A stretch of 64,000 nucleotides of DNA from Blautia sp. (GTDB taxonomy: Bacteria > Bacillota > Clostridia > Lachnospirales > Lachnospiraceae). A program made the position numbers and the translations under genes. The notes under the pieces were generated by a model. That model saw nothing but the letters and a program-made list of their open reading frames with translations. It was not told the origin of the DNA and searched no databases. The stretch lies in assembly GCA_017515325.1 (NCBI GenBank), contig JAFWGA010000013.1:208629-272628 (forward strand). Direction: 5' to 3'. Positions 27,008 to 35,674 of the stretch are shown here, piece by piece (position 1 is the stretch's first letter; each line of letters starts with the position of its first letter).

Positions 27008-28921
27008 ATGAAACATGGATATATCCGGGTGGCCTGTGCAAGCCCAGCTGTGACGGTAGGGGACTGTGCTGCTAACGAAAGGGCTGTCTTGGCCTGCATC
27101 AGACAGATGGAAGCCCTGCATGCCAAGATTATGGTGTTTCCGGAGCTTTGTCTGACAGGGTATACCTGCCAGGATCTGTTCTGGCAGCGGCAGCTGATTC
27201 AGGATGCCCAGAAAGCTCTGATCGAACTGGCCCGCAAAACACAGCGGGTAGACGCCCTGATCTTTGTCGGTCTGCCCTTGCGTGTTTGCGGGAAACTTTA
27301 CAATGTGGCGGCGGTTCTTAACTATGGAAACATTCTGGGATTTGTGCCTAAGACTCACCTGCCGAATTACAATGAATTCTATGAGCAGCGTTGGTTTGTA
27401 TCCGGGCAGGATATGGATGAGGTGATTACCATTCAGGAAGAGGATGTGCCGGTATGTCCTGATATGCTCTTCACCTGTGATACGATGCCTGAGCTGAAGA
27501 TCGGTGTAGAGATATGTGAAGATCTTTGGGTTCCTCAGCCGCCCAGCATTGTCCTGGCCCAGTCTGGCGCCAATATCATCGTCAATCTGTCCGCCAGCAA
27601 CGAAGTGATCGGAAAGAAGGCCTATCGTCAGGCTCTGGTGCAAGGACAGTCCGCCCGGCTGGTGTGCGGCTATGTGTATGCGGCTGCCGGTGAGGGGGAG
27701 TCTACTCAGGATTTGGTCTTCGGCGGACAGAATATGATAGCTGAAAACGGAAGCATGTTGACCCAGGGTCGACAGTTCGAGAATCAGACAGTTTATGCGG
27801 AGATAGATGTTCACAGACTGAATGATGAGAGACAGCGGCTTTCGACTTTTCCGGGGGGAGGGACAGAATGGCTTGTGCGAGAGAACTTCTTTGGACTGAA
27901 GCTGGAGCCGACGCCTCTGTCCAGGAATTATCCATCCTATCCCTTTGTACCCTCTTCCGAGGAGGAAAAGGAGGAAAGGTGTGAAGAGATCCTGAATATT
28001 CAGACTATGGGACTAAAAAGGCGCCTGGTTCATATCCATGGGACCAAAATGATGGTAGGACTATCCGGCGGCTTGGATTCTACCTTGGCGCTTTTGGTCA
28101 TGGCCAGGACGGCAGACCGGATGGGGCTTTCCAGAGATCAGTTGATCTGTGTGACCATGCCCTGCTTTGGCACAAGCGGTCGGACCTATGCCAATGCCTG
28201 CAGCCTGGCTCGCTGTCTGGGTGCCCAGCTCAGGGAGATTCCGATCCGGGAGTCTGTCCTGATGCATTTTAGGGATATCGGTCATGACCCGGCAGACATG
28301 GATGTGACCTATGAAAATGCCCAGGCCAGAGAAAGAACCCAGGTGCTGATGGATCTTGCCAACCAGGAGAATGCCCTGCTGGTAGGCACCGGTGATCTGT
28401 CCGAGCTTGCCCTTGGCTGGGCGACCTATAATGGCGATCATATGTCTATGTACGGCGTTAACGCCTCTGTTCCCAAAACATTGGTACGACATCTGGTTCG
28501 CTATGTGGCTGATCGCTGCCAGGAGGAATCTCTGAAGGGGGTTCTGTATGATATTCTGGATACACCGGTAAGTCCTGAGCTTCTTCCGCCCAAGGACGGC
28601 GAGATCTCTCAGAAGACAGAGGATCTTGTCGGCCCCTATGAGCTCCATGACTTTTTCCTCTATTATATGCTGCGTATGGGCTTTGAGCCGCAGAAGCTCT
28701 TTCGGATTGCCTGCCGGACCTTTGCGGGAGTCTTTGAAAGAGAAGAGATCCTGAAATGGCTGAAGGTATTTTATCGAAGGTTTTTTACCCAGCAGTTTAA
28801 ACGCTCCTGCCTGCCGGACGGTCCAAAAGTCGGCTCAGTCGCCCTTTCTCCGAGAGGGGATTTGCGTATGCCCAGTGATGCCAGCTGTGAGGCCTGGCTT
28901 TCACAACTGGAAAAACTGTAA
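27008..28921 (+). CDS. nadE: Glutamine-dependent NAD(+) synthetase
   Basis: Makes NAD from nicotinate adenine dinucleotide, using ammonia released from glutamine. The N-terminal nitrilase-type glutaminase domain (about 1-290) has the catalytic Glu in FPELCLTGY, Lys in PKTHLPNY and Cys in VEICEDLW. The C-terminal synthetase carries the PP-loop LSGGLDSTLALL and the ADP-binding GTGDLSELALGW. Length 637 fits the two-domain form. ATG 27008 follows AAAGGAGCAAG. It is 45 bp after addB. Confidence 0.96.
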   Translation: MKHGYIRVACASPAVTVGDCAANERAVLACIRQMEALHAKIMVFPELCLTGYTCQDLFWQRQLIQDAQKALIELARKTQRVDALIFVGLPLRVCGKLYNVAAVLNYGNILGFVPKTHLPNYNEFYEQRWFVSGQDMDEVITIQEEDVPVCPDMLFTCDTMPELKIGVEICEDLWVPQPPSIVLAQSGANIIVNLSASNEVIGKKAYRQALVQGQSARLVCGYVYAAAGEGESTQDLVFGGQNMIAENGSMLTQGRQFENQTVYAEIDVHRLNDERQRLSTFPGGGTEWLVRENFFGLKLEPTPLSRNYPSYPFVPSSEEEKEERCEEILNIQTMGLKRRLVHIHGTKMMVGLSGGLDSTLALLVMARTADRMGLSRDQLICVTMPCFGTSGRTYANACSLARCLGAQLREIPIRESVLMHFRDIGHDPADMDVTYENAQARERTQVLMDLANQENALLVGTGDLSELALGWATYNGDHMSMYGVNASVPKTLVRHLVRYVADRCQEESLKGVLYDILDTPVSPELLPPKDGEISQKTEDLVGPYELHDFFLYYMLRMGFEPQKLFRIACRTFAGVFEREEILKWLKVFYRRFFTQQFKRSCLPDGPKVGSVALSPRGDLRMPSDASCEAWLSQLEKL

Positions 28922-28954
28922 TGGGACCTTAGGTGACATCTGTTGTCTTGCCAT

Positions 28955-28988
28955 AAAAAAACAGATACAGGATTTCTCCTGTATCTGT
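28955..28988 (-). terminator. Terminator of the reversed SGNH-like gene
   Basis: Perfect 12-bp stem ACAGATACAGGA (28961-28972) and TCCTGTATCTGT (28977-28988). The A run at 28954-28960 becomes a T tract on the minus strand. It may also stop nadE transcripts. Confidence 0.8.
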
Positions 28989-28993
28989 CAGGT

Positions 28994-29992
28994 TCACTTG
29001 ATCCCATTGATCAGAAAATTATAGAGACGGGTGCTGGTATTGCGAGAATAATGAATGCCATCCTTTGAGGGACAAAAAGCGAATCCACTGGTATACATCT
29101 TTTCGTAAAAATTAAGCCATGTGTAATGTCGACTTATGTAAGGATAGAGACGCTCATTAAACGAATAGATAATACGGGAAGACATTCTCCCGGAACTCAG
29201 CACATCATTGGCAGGAGCTACGGATGCATAATAAAGCTTTACGTTGTAATCCTTTAAGGTATCAGCCAGCTCATAAAGAATACGAATCGAGTGATACGCG
29301 TTTTTGGAGATATCACTCAGCTGATATTTGTTCAGATCTGTTTCTCCCACACCCAGATTGAGAATGATGGCAATCGGTTTGCCGGATGGCTGATTGAGAC
29401 GCTCGACCAGTTGAAACAGTTCGCCTGATGGTCCGAGGGGATAATACTTGCCGGGCTGATAATCTGAAATATTCTCCAGACAATTTATGATCCCGCCTCC
29501 CGTCCTTGTGACGAAATACACATTGTTGATCCTTCTTTTTCTCCTTTGCTGATACGTTGCGATTTCAATGTGCCAAGTACGGGAATCACCTACCATGATT
29601 ACGCTGCTGAACTGAGATGGCACATGCTGGGGAATGGACACAGTATCATTGGCCAGGGGAAAAGCCACATCATAGAGCTTGAGGTTGGATGTAATCTGGT
29701 AAGGCTTTCCGGGAATGTAAGAAGGATGATCCTTTTTTCCGCGAACCTTGTCCCATCCGAGAAAATTATACATACTGTAATTAAACCTGGATTTTGGGGG
29801 AACAGGGATAATAAAACTGCTATCGTAATCAACCGTGCAATAACCGATCTGCTTTCCGGTAATACTGGAATACAAAAGGATTTTGCATTTTCTCGTAGCA
29901 GCTTCTGCCGAAAAGGAGGAAAGCACATGGCTGCTGACCAATAATATGGCAAGCATAGCGCAAATCAGTTTTTTTCTGATATGATTCTCCAT
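28994..29992 (-). CDS. Secreted SGNH-hydrolase-like protein with N-terminal InlB-type repeat
   Basis: 332 residues with a signal peptide (about 1-32, ending SAEAA). The next 75 residues resemble a Flg_new/InlB B-repeat: YNFLGWDKVRG, YIPGKPYQITSNLKLYDV. The C-terminal part has an SGNH fold signature: block I VGDSRTW (Ser137), and block V SKDGIHYSRN. The usual GxND oxyanion block appears as NLGVGETDLNKY, which is altered. Likely an exported esterase or carbohydrate deacetylase-like protein; activity is uncertain. It is reversed between nadE and addA, with its own promoter and terminator. Confidence 0.7.
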   Translation of the reverse strand: MENHIRKKLICAMLAILLVSSHVLSSFSAEAATRKCKILLYSSITGKQIGYCTVDYDSSFIIPVPPKSRFNYSMYNFLGWDKVRGKKDHPSYIPGKPYQITSNLKLYDVAFPLANDTVSIPQHVPSQFSSVIMVGDSRTWHIEIATYQQRRKRRINNVYFVTRTGGGIINCLENISDYQPGKYYPLGPSGELFQLVERLNQPSGKPIAIILNLGVGETDLNKYQLSDISKNAYHSIRILYELADTLKDYNVKLYYASVAPANDVLSSGRMSSRIIYSFNERLYPYISRHYTWLNFYEKMYTSGFAFCPSKDGIHYSRNTSTRLYNFLINGIK

Positions 29993-30037
29993 AAGAAGCC
30001 TCCATATAATTTGTTTGGCTTTTTTAACAATATTGTA

Positions 30038-30066
30038 ATTATATCATAAAAACAAAGAAAAGAAAA
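30038..30066 (-). promoter_or_regulatory. Promoter of the SGNH-like gene
   Basis: On the minus strand an extended -10, TGATATAAT, with its TATAAT at 30043-30038, and a weak -35 TTTTCT at 30066-30061 with a 17-bp spacer. It lies about 45 bp upstream of the start codon. Confidence 0.5.
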
Positions 30067-30105
30067 TAGTCAATTCAGTGGTTTTTGAGGAGCAGAGGAT
30101 GTAAA

Positions 30106-33100
30106 ATGGCCATATCATGGACAAAGGAACAGGAACAGGTGATCACGCTTCGCAACAGCAGCCTTCTGGTCAGTGCGGCAGCGGGCTCCGGTAAAACAGC
30201 GGTGTTGATCCAGCGCTTGATTGAAAAGATTACTTCGAAGGATTGTCCGCTGGATATGGATCGCCTACTGGTTATGACTTTTACGCGGGCAGCAGCAGGG
30301 GAGATGAAGGAAAGGCTGATGAAAGCACTGGAGGAAGAGATATTCCGTCATCCTGAGGATGAGCATCTGCTGCGGCAGATGAATCTGGTGCATACGGCAC
30401 AGATCACAACGATAGACGGTTTTTGCTCTTGGATCCTGGCGAATTATTTCCACCGGATTGGTCTGGATCCCGGATTTCGGGTTGCAGAAGAAGGAGAACT
30501 GCGGCTTTTGAGGGAAGAAGTGGTGAATGAGCTTCTGGAGGAGCTCTTTGCCGAAAAGGATAAGGACTTTCTCTTTCTGGTTGAATGCCTGGCCCCGGGG
30601 AAAAATGAAGATAATATCGGGATACTGGTGCAGAAACTGTATGATACGGCTATGAGCTTTCCTGACCCGGAAGGCTGGCTCGATTCCTGCCAGGAGGCTT
30701 TTGACCTTTCTTCCCGGGAGGAGCTTGAAAAAAGTGCCTGGTATGATCTGATCTGGGAAAAAAGCGTGGCAGATCTGGAAGCGGCAGGTTCTGTGACAGC
30801 CCATGCATTAAAGCTGTGCCGGGAACAGGGTGGGCCATATCTGTATGAGGAGGCCCTGAAGGAAGACGTCCTGTTCTGGGAGGATCTTTCGCGGATGATC
30901 GGAGAGCGGGACTACGATGGGATATTTCAGAAGGTTGCAGAATGGAAGTTTCCCGCCCTGTCGAGAAAAAAAATGACGGATGTCGAGGAGGAAAAGAAAG
31001 AAAGGGTTAAAAGCCTGAGGGATGAAGCAAAGAAGCTGTTTAGGGAGTCATTTGAAAAGACCTTCGCCGGCGGACAGGAAGAGCTTTTGAGGGAGCTGTC
31101 GCTGACCGGGGTTTTGGCTCGCCAGCTGGTGAAACTGGTAAAAAGATTCCGTCTGGCCTTTGCCGCAGCCAAAGAAGAGAAAAACCTGCTTGATTTTTCC
31201 GACATGGAGCATTTTGCCCTGAAAATCCTGGTGGATGAGGACGGGAAATATACTCAGGCAGCCAGGGAGCTTTCGGAAAAATATGATGAAGTACTGATAG
31301 ACGAGTATCAGGACAGCAATTATGTCCAGGAGCATATTGCCCAGGCTGTAGCCGGGTGGGCCGAAAACCGCAGCAATCTTTTTATGGTGGGAGATGTAAA
31401 GCAGAGCATATACCGCTTCCGCCTTGCCTGCCCTGAACTGTTTATGGAAAAATACAGGTCTTTTGCCGGCAATTGGTCTGAGGGAGCCAGGGAGTTCAGA
31501 ATTGACCTGCACCAGAATTTCCGGAGCCGCAGTCAGATCCTGGAGGCGGTCAATTTCCTTTTTGCCCAGATCATGGGCGAGGATCTGGGAGGCATTACCT
31601 ATGATGAAACCGCCGCCCTCTATCAGGGAGCTTCCTTTCCGCCCCTTGACCTGGCATGGCTCCAACCCCTCAAGAGGAATGGAGACAATGGGACAGAGAG
31701 TGAAACTGATCCGGACGGTTTGGCGCCCGAGATTCTGATTATCGATAAGGACGCTCCGGAATACGAGGAGGAAGCAGCAGGTAAGAAGCTCCGGGAACTG
31801 GAAGCCCTTGCGGTTGCGCAACGAATCAGGGAACTGGAAGGCAGTTTTCCTGTACTGGACAAACAAACGGGCGGGTATCGTCCGGCAAGGCTGGGAGATA
31901 TGGCGGTTCTTCTGCGCACCGCTTCCGGTTGGTCCGAGGTTTTCTCCGAGGTTTTTGCTTCCCGTCAGATCGCCAGCTATACGGCTTCTCGGACCGGCTA
32001 TTTCTCAACGGTCGAGGTAAAGACAATATTAAATTATCTTCGTATCCTGGATAATCCTCTGCAGGATATTCCTCTGGCAGGAGTCCTTCGTTCTCCCATG
32101 GTAGGATGTACCAGTGAAGAATTGGCCATCCTGCGTGTGAAGAAAAACCGGGGAAAACTCTATGATTGTATCCGGACCTATCTGCAGGAAAGCATTGCCG
32201 AAGAAGGGCAGGCTCCGGAACTCTATCGCAAGCTGGATGACTTTTGCAGTCGGATGGACCGATTTCGTTTCAGGGCTGTCTACACGAATGTTCACCAGCT
32301 GATTCAGGAGATACTGATCGAAACGGGGTATCTGTATTATGTCAGTGCCATGCCGGGAGGCCCCCAGCGCAGTGCAAACCTTCAGATGCTTTCGGAAAAA
32401 GCCAGGGAATTTGAGAGAAGCAGCTACAGTGGCCTCTTTTCCTTTGTCCGTTATATGGAACATCTGGAGAAATATGAGGTGGATTTTGGCGAAGCCAGCC
32501 TGGCAGCAGAAGCAGAGAATTCAGTCCGGATCATGACGATCCATAAGTCCAAGGGGCTGGAATTTCCTATCGTATTTGTCTGCGGTCTGGGTAAATCCTT
32601 CAATCTTCGCGATCTCAACGAATCGGTTCTGATTGATCCGGATTTGGGTTTGGCCATGGACGTCCTGGATCCCAGGCTGAGGATCAAAACGCCGGGAATC
32701 AGAAAAGGGCTGATCCGGAGAAAACTCCTTTCCCAGACCTTGGGAGAAGAGCTTCGGGTTCTGTATGTTGCTCTGACCAGGGCAAAAGAGAAGCTGATTA
32801 TGACAGGAAGCCTGGGGAATCCGGATAAAAAACGTCAGGCTCTGGCTGAGCTGGCGCAGGAGGATAGGGAGCTTTTACCGCTCAGACTTCGCCTGGGGGC
32901 GAGAACCTACTGGGATTTTATTCTGCCTGCCCTGGCAAGACATCCTTGCCTTTCTCCCTGGTTTTTGGCGGATGGTATTCTTCCGCCGGCTTATGGCCAT
33001 AACCTGTACTGTTCCCATGCAAAATTTATCTTCCGGATTCTGAAGCCTAAGGATCTGGTGGCGGAAGAAATCCAAGGCCAATCACAGCGGGAGCTTTTCA

Positions 33101-33894
33101 GACAGCTGCTGGATCAGACGAAGCCGGTTGATGATACCGTCATGGCAAAGATAGAGGAGAGGTTCGCTTATGTATATCCCTACTCCTATCTGCAGCAGCT
33201 TCCTGTCAAGCTGAGTGTTTCTGAATTAAAGAAAAGGAGCTTTCAGGAAGAGGAGGCAGCCCTGGAGCTTTTTGAGGACAGGCAGGTCATTCCCCTGATC
33301 CCGGAATTCATCGAAAGGGAAAGGGAGGGAGGAAAGAAGGAAAGCTTTGCGGAATCCACAGAAGAACTTCTTACTGGCCCACAAAGAGGGACTGCCTATC
33401 ATCGGTTGATGGAATGCCTGGATTATTCCCAACCATTCGTGCCTGTAAAGACCCAGCTTTACCGTCTGGTGGAGGAAAGGCGGATGACCCCTTCCCAGGC
33501 AGCCTGTATCGGCCTGGAAGACATACAGCGTTTTCTGGACAGCCCGATTGCCGAAAGAATGGCAAGAGCGGCATCTGGCGGTCTGCTGAGAAGAGAACAG
33601 CCTTTCGTTTTTTCTCAGAAAGCCAGAGACCTGAATCCGGAATGGGATACCGAGGAGAGCATCCTGGTCCAGGGAATTATTGACGCCTATTTTCAGGAGG
33701 GAGAGGACCTGGTTCTTGTCGATTATAAAACAGACCGCCTGCGTAAAGGGGAGGAGGCAAGACTGATCGAACTGTATCGGATTCAGCTGAAAGACTATGC
33801 CGCTGCCCTGGAACGTTTGACAGGAAGGAGGGTCAAGGAAGCCCTTTTGTATTCCTTCTCCCTGGGAAAGGAGATTCCGGTCTGTCTGTCATAA
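30106..33894 (+). CDS. addA: AddA subunit of the AddAB helicase-nuclease
   Basis: UvrD-family helicase plus nuclease that unwinds and degrades broken DNA ends until a recombination hotspot is met. Helicase motifs: Walker A SAAAGSGKT (23-31), LVMTFTRAAAGEMKERL, DEYQDSN, GDVKQSIYRFR, RIMTIHKSKGLEFPIVF, and LYVALTRAKEKL. The C-terminal nuclease has IIDAYFQEGEDLVLVDYKTD. ATG 30106 with AGAGGA upstream is preferred over TTG 30085. At 1263 residues it has standard length. It should pair with addB at 23627. Confidence 0.96.
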   Translation: MAISWTKEQEQVITLRNSSLLVSAAAGSGKTAVLIQRLIEKITSKDCPLDMDRLLVMTFTRAAAGEMKERLMKALEEEIFRHPEDEHLLRQMNLVHTAQITTIDGFCSWILANYFHRIGLDPGFRVAEEGELRLLREEVVNELLEELFAEKDKDFLFLVECLAPGKNEDNIGILVQKLYDTAMSFPDPEGWLDSCQEAFDLSSREELEKSAWYDLIWEKSVADLEAAGSVTAHALKLCREQGGPYLYEEALKEDVLFWEDLSRMIGERDYDGIFQKVAEWKFPALSRKKMTDVEEEKKERVKSLRDEAKKLFRESFEKTFAGGQEELLRELSLTGVLARQLVKLVKRFRLAFAAAKEEKNLLDFSDMEHFALKILVDEDGKYTQAARELSEKYDEVLIDEYQDSNYVQEHIAQAVAGWAENRSNLFMVGDVKQSIYRFRLACPELFMEKYRSFAGNWSEGAREFRIDLHQNFRSRSQILEAVNFLFAQIMGEDLGGITYDETAALYQGASFPPLDLAWLQPLKRNGDNGTESETDPDGLAPEILIIDKDAPEYEEEAAGKKLRELEALAVAQRIRELEGSFPVLDKQTGGYRPARLGDMAVLLRTASGWSEVFSEVFASRQIASYTASRTGYFSTVEVKTILNYLRILDNPLQDIPLAGVLRSPMVGCTSEELAILRVKKNRGKLYDCIRTYLQESIAEEGQAPELYRKLDDFCSRMDRFRFRAVYTNVHQLIQEILIETGYLYYVSAMPGGPQRSANLQMLSEKAREFERSSYSGLFSFVRYMEHLEKYEVDFGEASLAAEAENSVRIMTIHKSKGLEFPIVFVCGLGKSFNLRDLNESVLIDPDLGLAMDVLDPRLRIKTPGIRKGLIRRKLLSQTLGEELRVLYVALTRAKEKLIMTGSLGNPDKKRQALAELAQEDRELLPLRLRLGARTYWDFILPALARHPCLSPWFLADGILPPAYGHNLYCSHAKFIFRILKPKDLVAEEIQGQSQRELFRQLLDQTKPVDDTVMAKIEERFAYVYPYSYLQQLPVKLSVSELKKRSFQEEEAALELFEDRQVIPLIPEFIEREREGGKKESFAESTEELLTGPQRGTAYHRLMECLDYSQPFVPVKTQLYRLVEERRMTPSQAACIGLEDIQRFLDSPIAERMARAASGGLLRREQPFVFSQKARDLNPEWDTEESILVQGIIDAYFQEGEDLVLVDYKTDRLRKGEEARLIELYRIQLKDYAAALERLTGRRVKEALLYSFSLGKEIPVCLS

Positions 33895-33991
33895 ACGGGA
33901 AAGCAGCAGAATTATTTTCGCCGCGAAGGGGGCAATATCCCGCTGCAAATATGTGCGCATCTATCAGTCATAATGACAGGAGGAAGCCGAA

Positions 33992-35545
33992 ATGGCGATT
34001 GATGATTATTCTGAAGCATTCCAAAAGGAAGAAGTCCATCTGCCGGAGGCCTTCCTTTCTCGCATGAAATGTATGCTGAAGGAGGAGTATCCGGCCTTTC
34101 TTGCCAGCTACAGCCAGCCTCGCAGCTATGGCCTTCGCCTGAATCCTCTGAAGGTCACACCCGAGGAATTTGAGGAAATGGTTCCCTTTCCGGTGGAACG
34201 GATTCCATGGGCGCAAGGCGCGTATTTTTATCATGAAACAGACCGTCCTGGCCGAAGCCCCCTATACCGGGCAGGCTTATATTACCTGCAGGATCCCGGA
34301 GCCATGCTTCCTGCTCTTCTGATGCCCCTTGAACCGGAGGACATGGTTCTGGATCTGTGCGCTGCCCCGGGCGGAAAAGCCACGGCAGCAGGAGCCAGGC
34401 TGTCCGGCAAAGGCTTCCTGGCTGCCAACGATATCAGTCCCTCTCGGGCAAAAGCCCTCCTGCGGAATATCGAACTTTTCGGCCTGTCAAACACCTTTGT
34501 GTCGGTTCAGTCCCCTGAAAAACTGGCCTCGCAGTGGCATGGGGTCTTCGATAAAATCTTTCTTGACGCTCCCTGCTCCGGAGAAGGAATGTTCCGAAAG
34601 GAGGAAGCTCTGGCCAAGGACTGGTCACCCCAAAAATCCCTAAATCTGTCCGAAATCCAGGCAGGGCTGATAGACAACGCCCTTACCATGCTTCGACCCG
34701 GAGGCCTGCTTTTGTATTCCACCTGCACCTTTGCTCCGGAAGAAAACGAGGGTGTTATCGCAAAAGCCTTGAAAAAGCACCCGGAGACAGAGCTTATCCC
34801 CCTGATTTCAGAAGAAGGAGAAGCTCTTCTGCCATTGACCAAGGGTTCTCCCTCCTATGGAGACGGAAACCCGGCTCTTTACCGCTGTCTGAGAGCCTAT
34901 CCCCATCGCATGAGAGCTGAGGGGCAATTCCTGGCCTGCCTGAGAAAGGCTCCGGAAGGTCGTGCCGAAAGCTTTTGTGCCGCCCTGCCCCAAACAAGTC
35001 CGGCTGTGGTATTTTCAGGCAGGAAAAAAAAACGTAGCTCCCTTTCTCCGGAAAAGGCCTCTCACAGAAAGACATCTGAAGGACTACTCTTTGTCAAGGC
35101 ATTCCTGGATCAGACCGGCATCACCCGGATTGCCGGAGCTCCATATGAAAGCAGTCGTGTTGAAATCCGCCAGGAAAAGGTCTTTTACTCCCAGGAAAAA
35201 AACAAAGATCTGCCGGACTTGACCGGTATCCCTTTCCTGAGAAAGGGATTATACCTGGGAGAACTGAAAAAAAACCGCTTCGAACCATCCCAGGCCTTTG
35301 CCCTGTCCTTCAGAAAAACAGACCCTGCCAGAAGCATCAGTCTTTCTCTCACAGACAAAAGACTCCCTGCCTTCCTGGCTGGTGAATCCCTGATTCTGAC
35401 GGAAGAAGAGCAAAGTCTCCCTGACGGTTGGTATCTCATATGCGCCGAAGGCTACCCTTTGTCCTTCGCAAAGAAAACAAAAGCTACTTTAAAGAATAAA
35501 ATTCCTGAAAGCTGGGGCCTGATTCCTCAAACCGGGCGTCCGTAG
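33992..35545 (+). CDS. rsmF: rRNA (cytosine-C5)-methyltransferase of the RsmF/NOL1-NOP2-Sun family
   Basis: Methylates cytosine C5 in rRNA using SAM. Motif I is LDLCAAPGGKAT, the release cysteine is in DAPCSGEGMFRK, and the nucleophile cysteine in YSTCTFAPEEN. The C-terminal third (about 300-517) resembles the PUA-like extension of RsmF proteins. ATG 33992 has GACAGGAGGAAGCC upstream. 97 bp separate it from addA; that gap holds a degenerate hairpin resembling the dispersed repeat. Target position is not determined. Confidence 0.88.
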   Translation: MAIDDYSEAFQKEEVHLPEAFLSRMKCMLKEEYPAFLASYSQPRSYGLRLNPLKVTPEEFEEMVPFPVERIPWAQGAYFYHETDRPGRSPLYRAGLYYLQDPGAMLPALLMPLEPEDMVLDLCAAPGGKATAAGARLSGKGFLAANDISPSRAKALLRNIELFGLSNTFVSVQSPEKLASQWHGVFDKIFLDAPCSGEGMFRKEEALAKDWSPQKSLNLSEIQAGLIDNALTMLRPGGLLLYSTCTFAPEENEGVIAKALKKHPETELIPLISEEGEALLPLTKGSPSYGDGNPALYRCLRAYPHRMRAEGQFLACLRKAPEGRAESFCAALPQTSPAVVFSGRKKKRSSLSPEKASHRKTSEGLLFVKAFLDQTGITRIAGAPYESSRVEIRQEKVFYSQEKNKDLPDLTGIPFLRKGLYLGELKKNRFEPSQAFALSFRKTDPARSISLSLTDKRLPAFLAGESLILTEEEQSLPDGWYLICAEGYPLSFAKKTKATLKNKIPESWGLIPQTGRP

Positions 35546-35552
35546 TCCCACC

Positions 35553-35581
35553 TTGACAGAAGCGGAATTTCCGCTTATATT
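35553..35581 (+). promoter_or_regulatory. valS promoter with palindrome filling the spacer
   Basis: TTGACA (35553-35558), 17-bp spacer, TATATT (35576-35581). The inverted repeat AAGCGGAA-T-TTCCGCTT spans 35560-35576, almost the entire spacer. This position suits a repressor or activator site; alternatively it is a weak hairpin after rsmF, although no T tract follows. Confidence 0.65.
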
Positions 35582-35674
35582 AAACCAAACGTCACGACTT
35601 GGCACTTTGTGTTTCGCAGTGACTACCAGACAAATAGATAATAGGAAATACGAAGCAAAGAGGAAAGGAACCCC

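Noticed and set aside
26072-27814. 580-residue open frame opposite addB and nadE
   Set aside because: Spans two well-supported genes and the gap between them on the other strand, with no family-like motifs.
35546-35674. Possible T-box leader for valS
   Set aside because: Only about 85 nt after the promoter; there is no specifier loop or T-box sequence.
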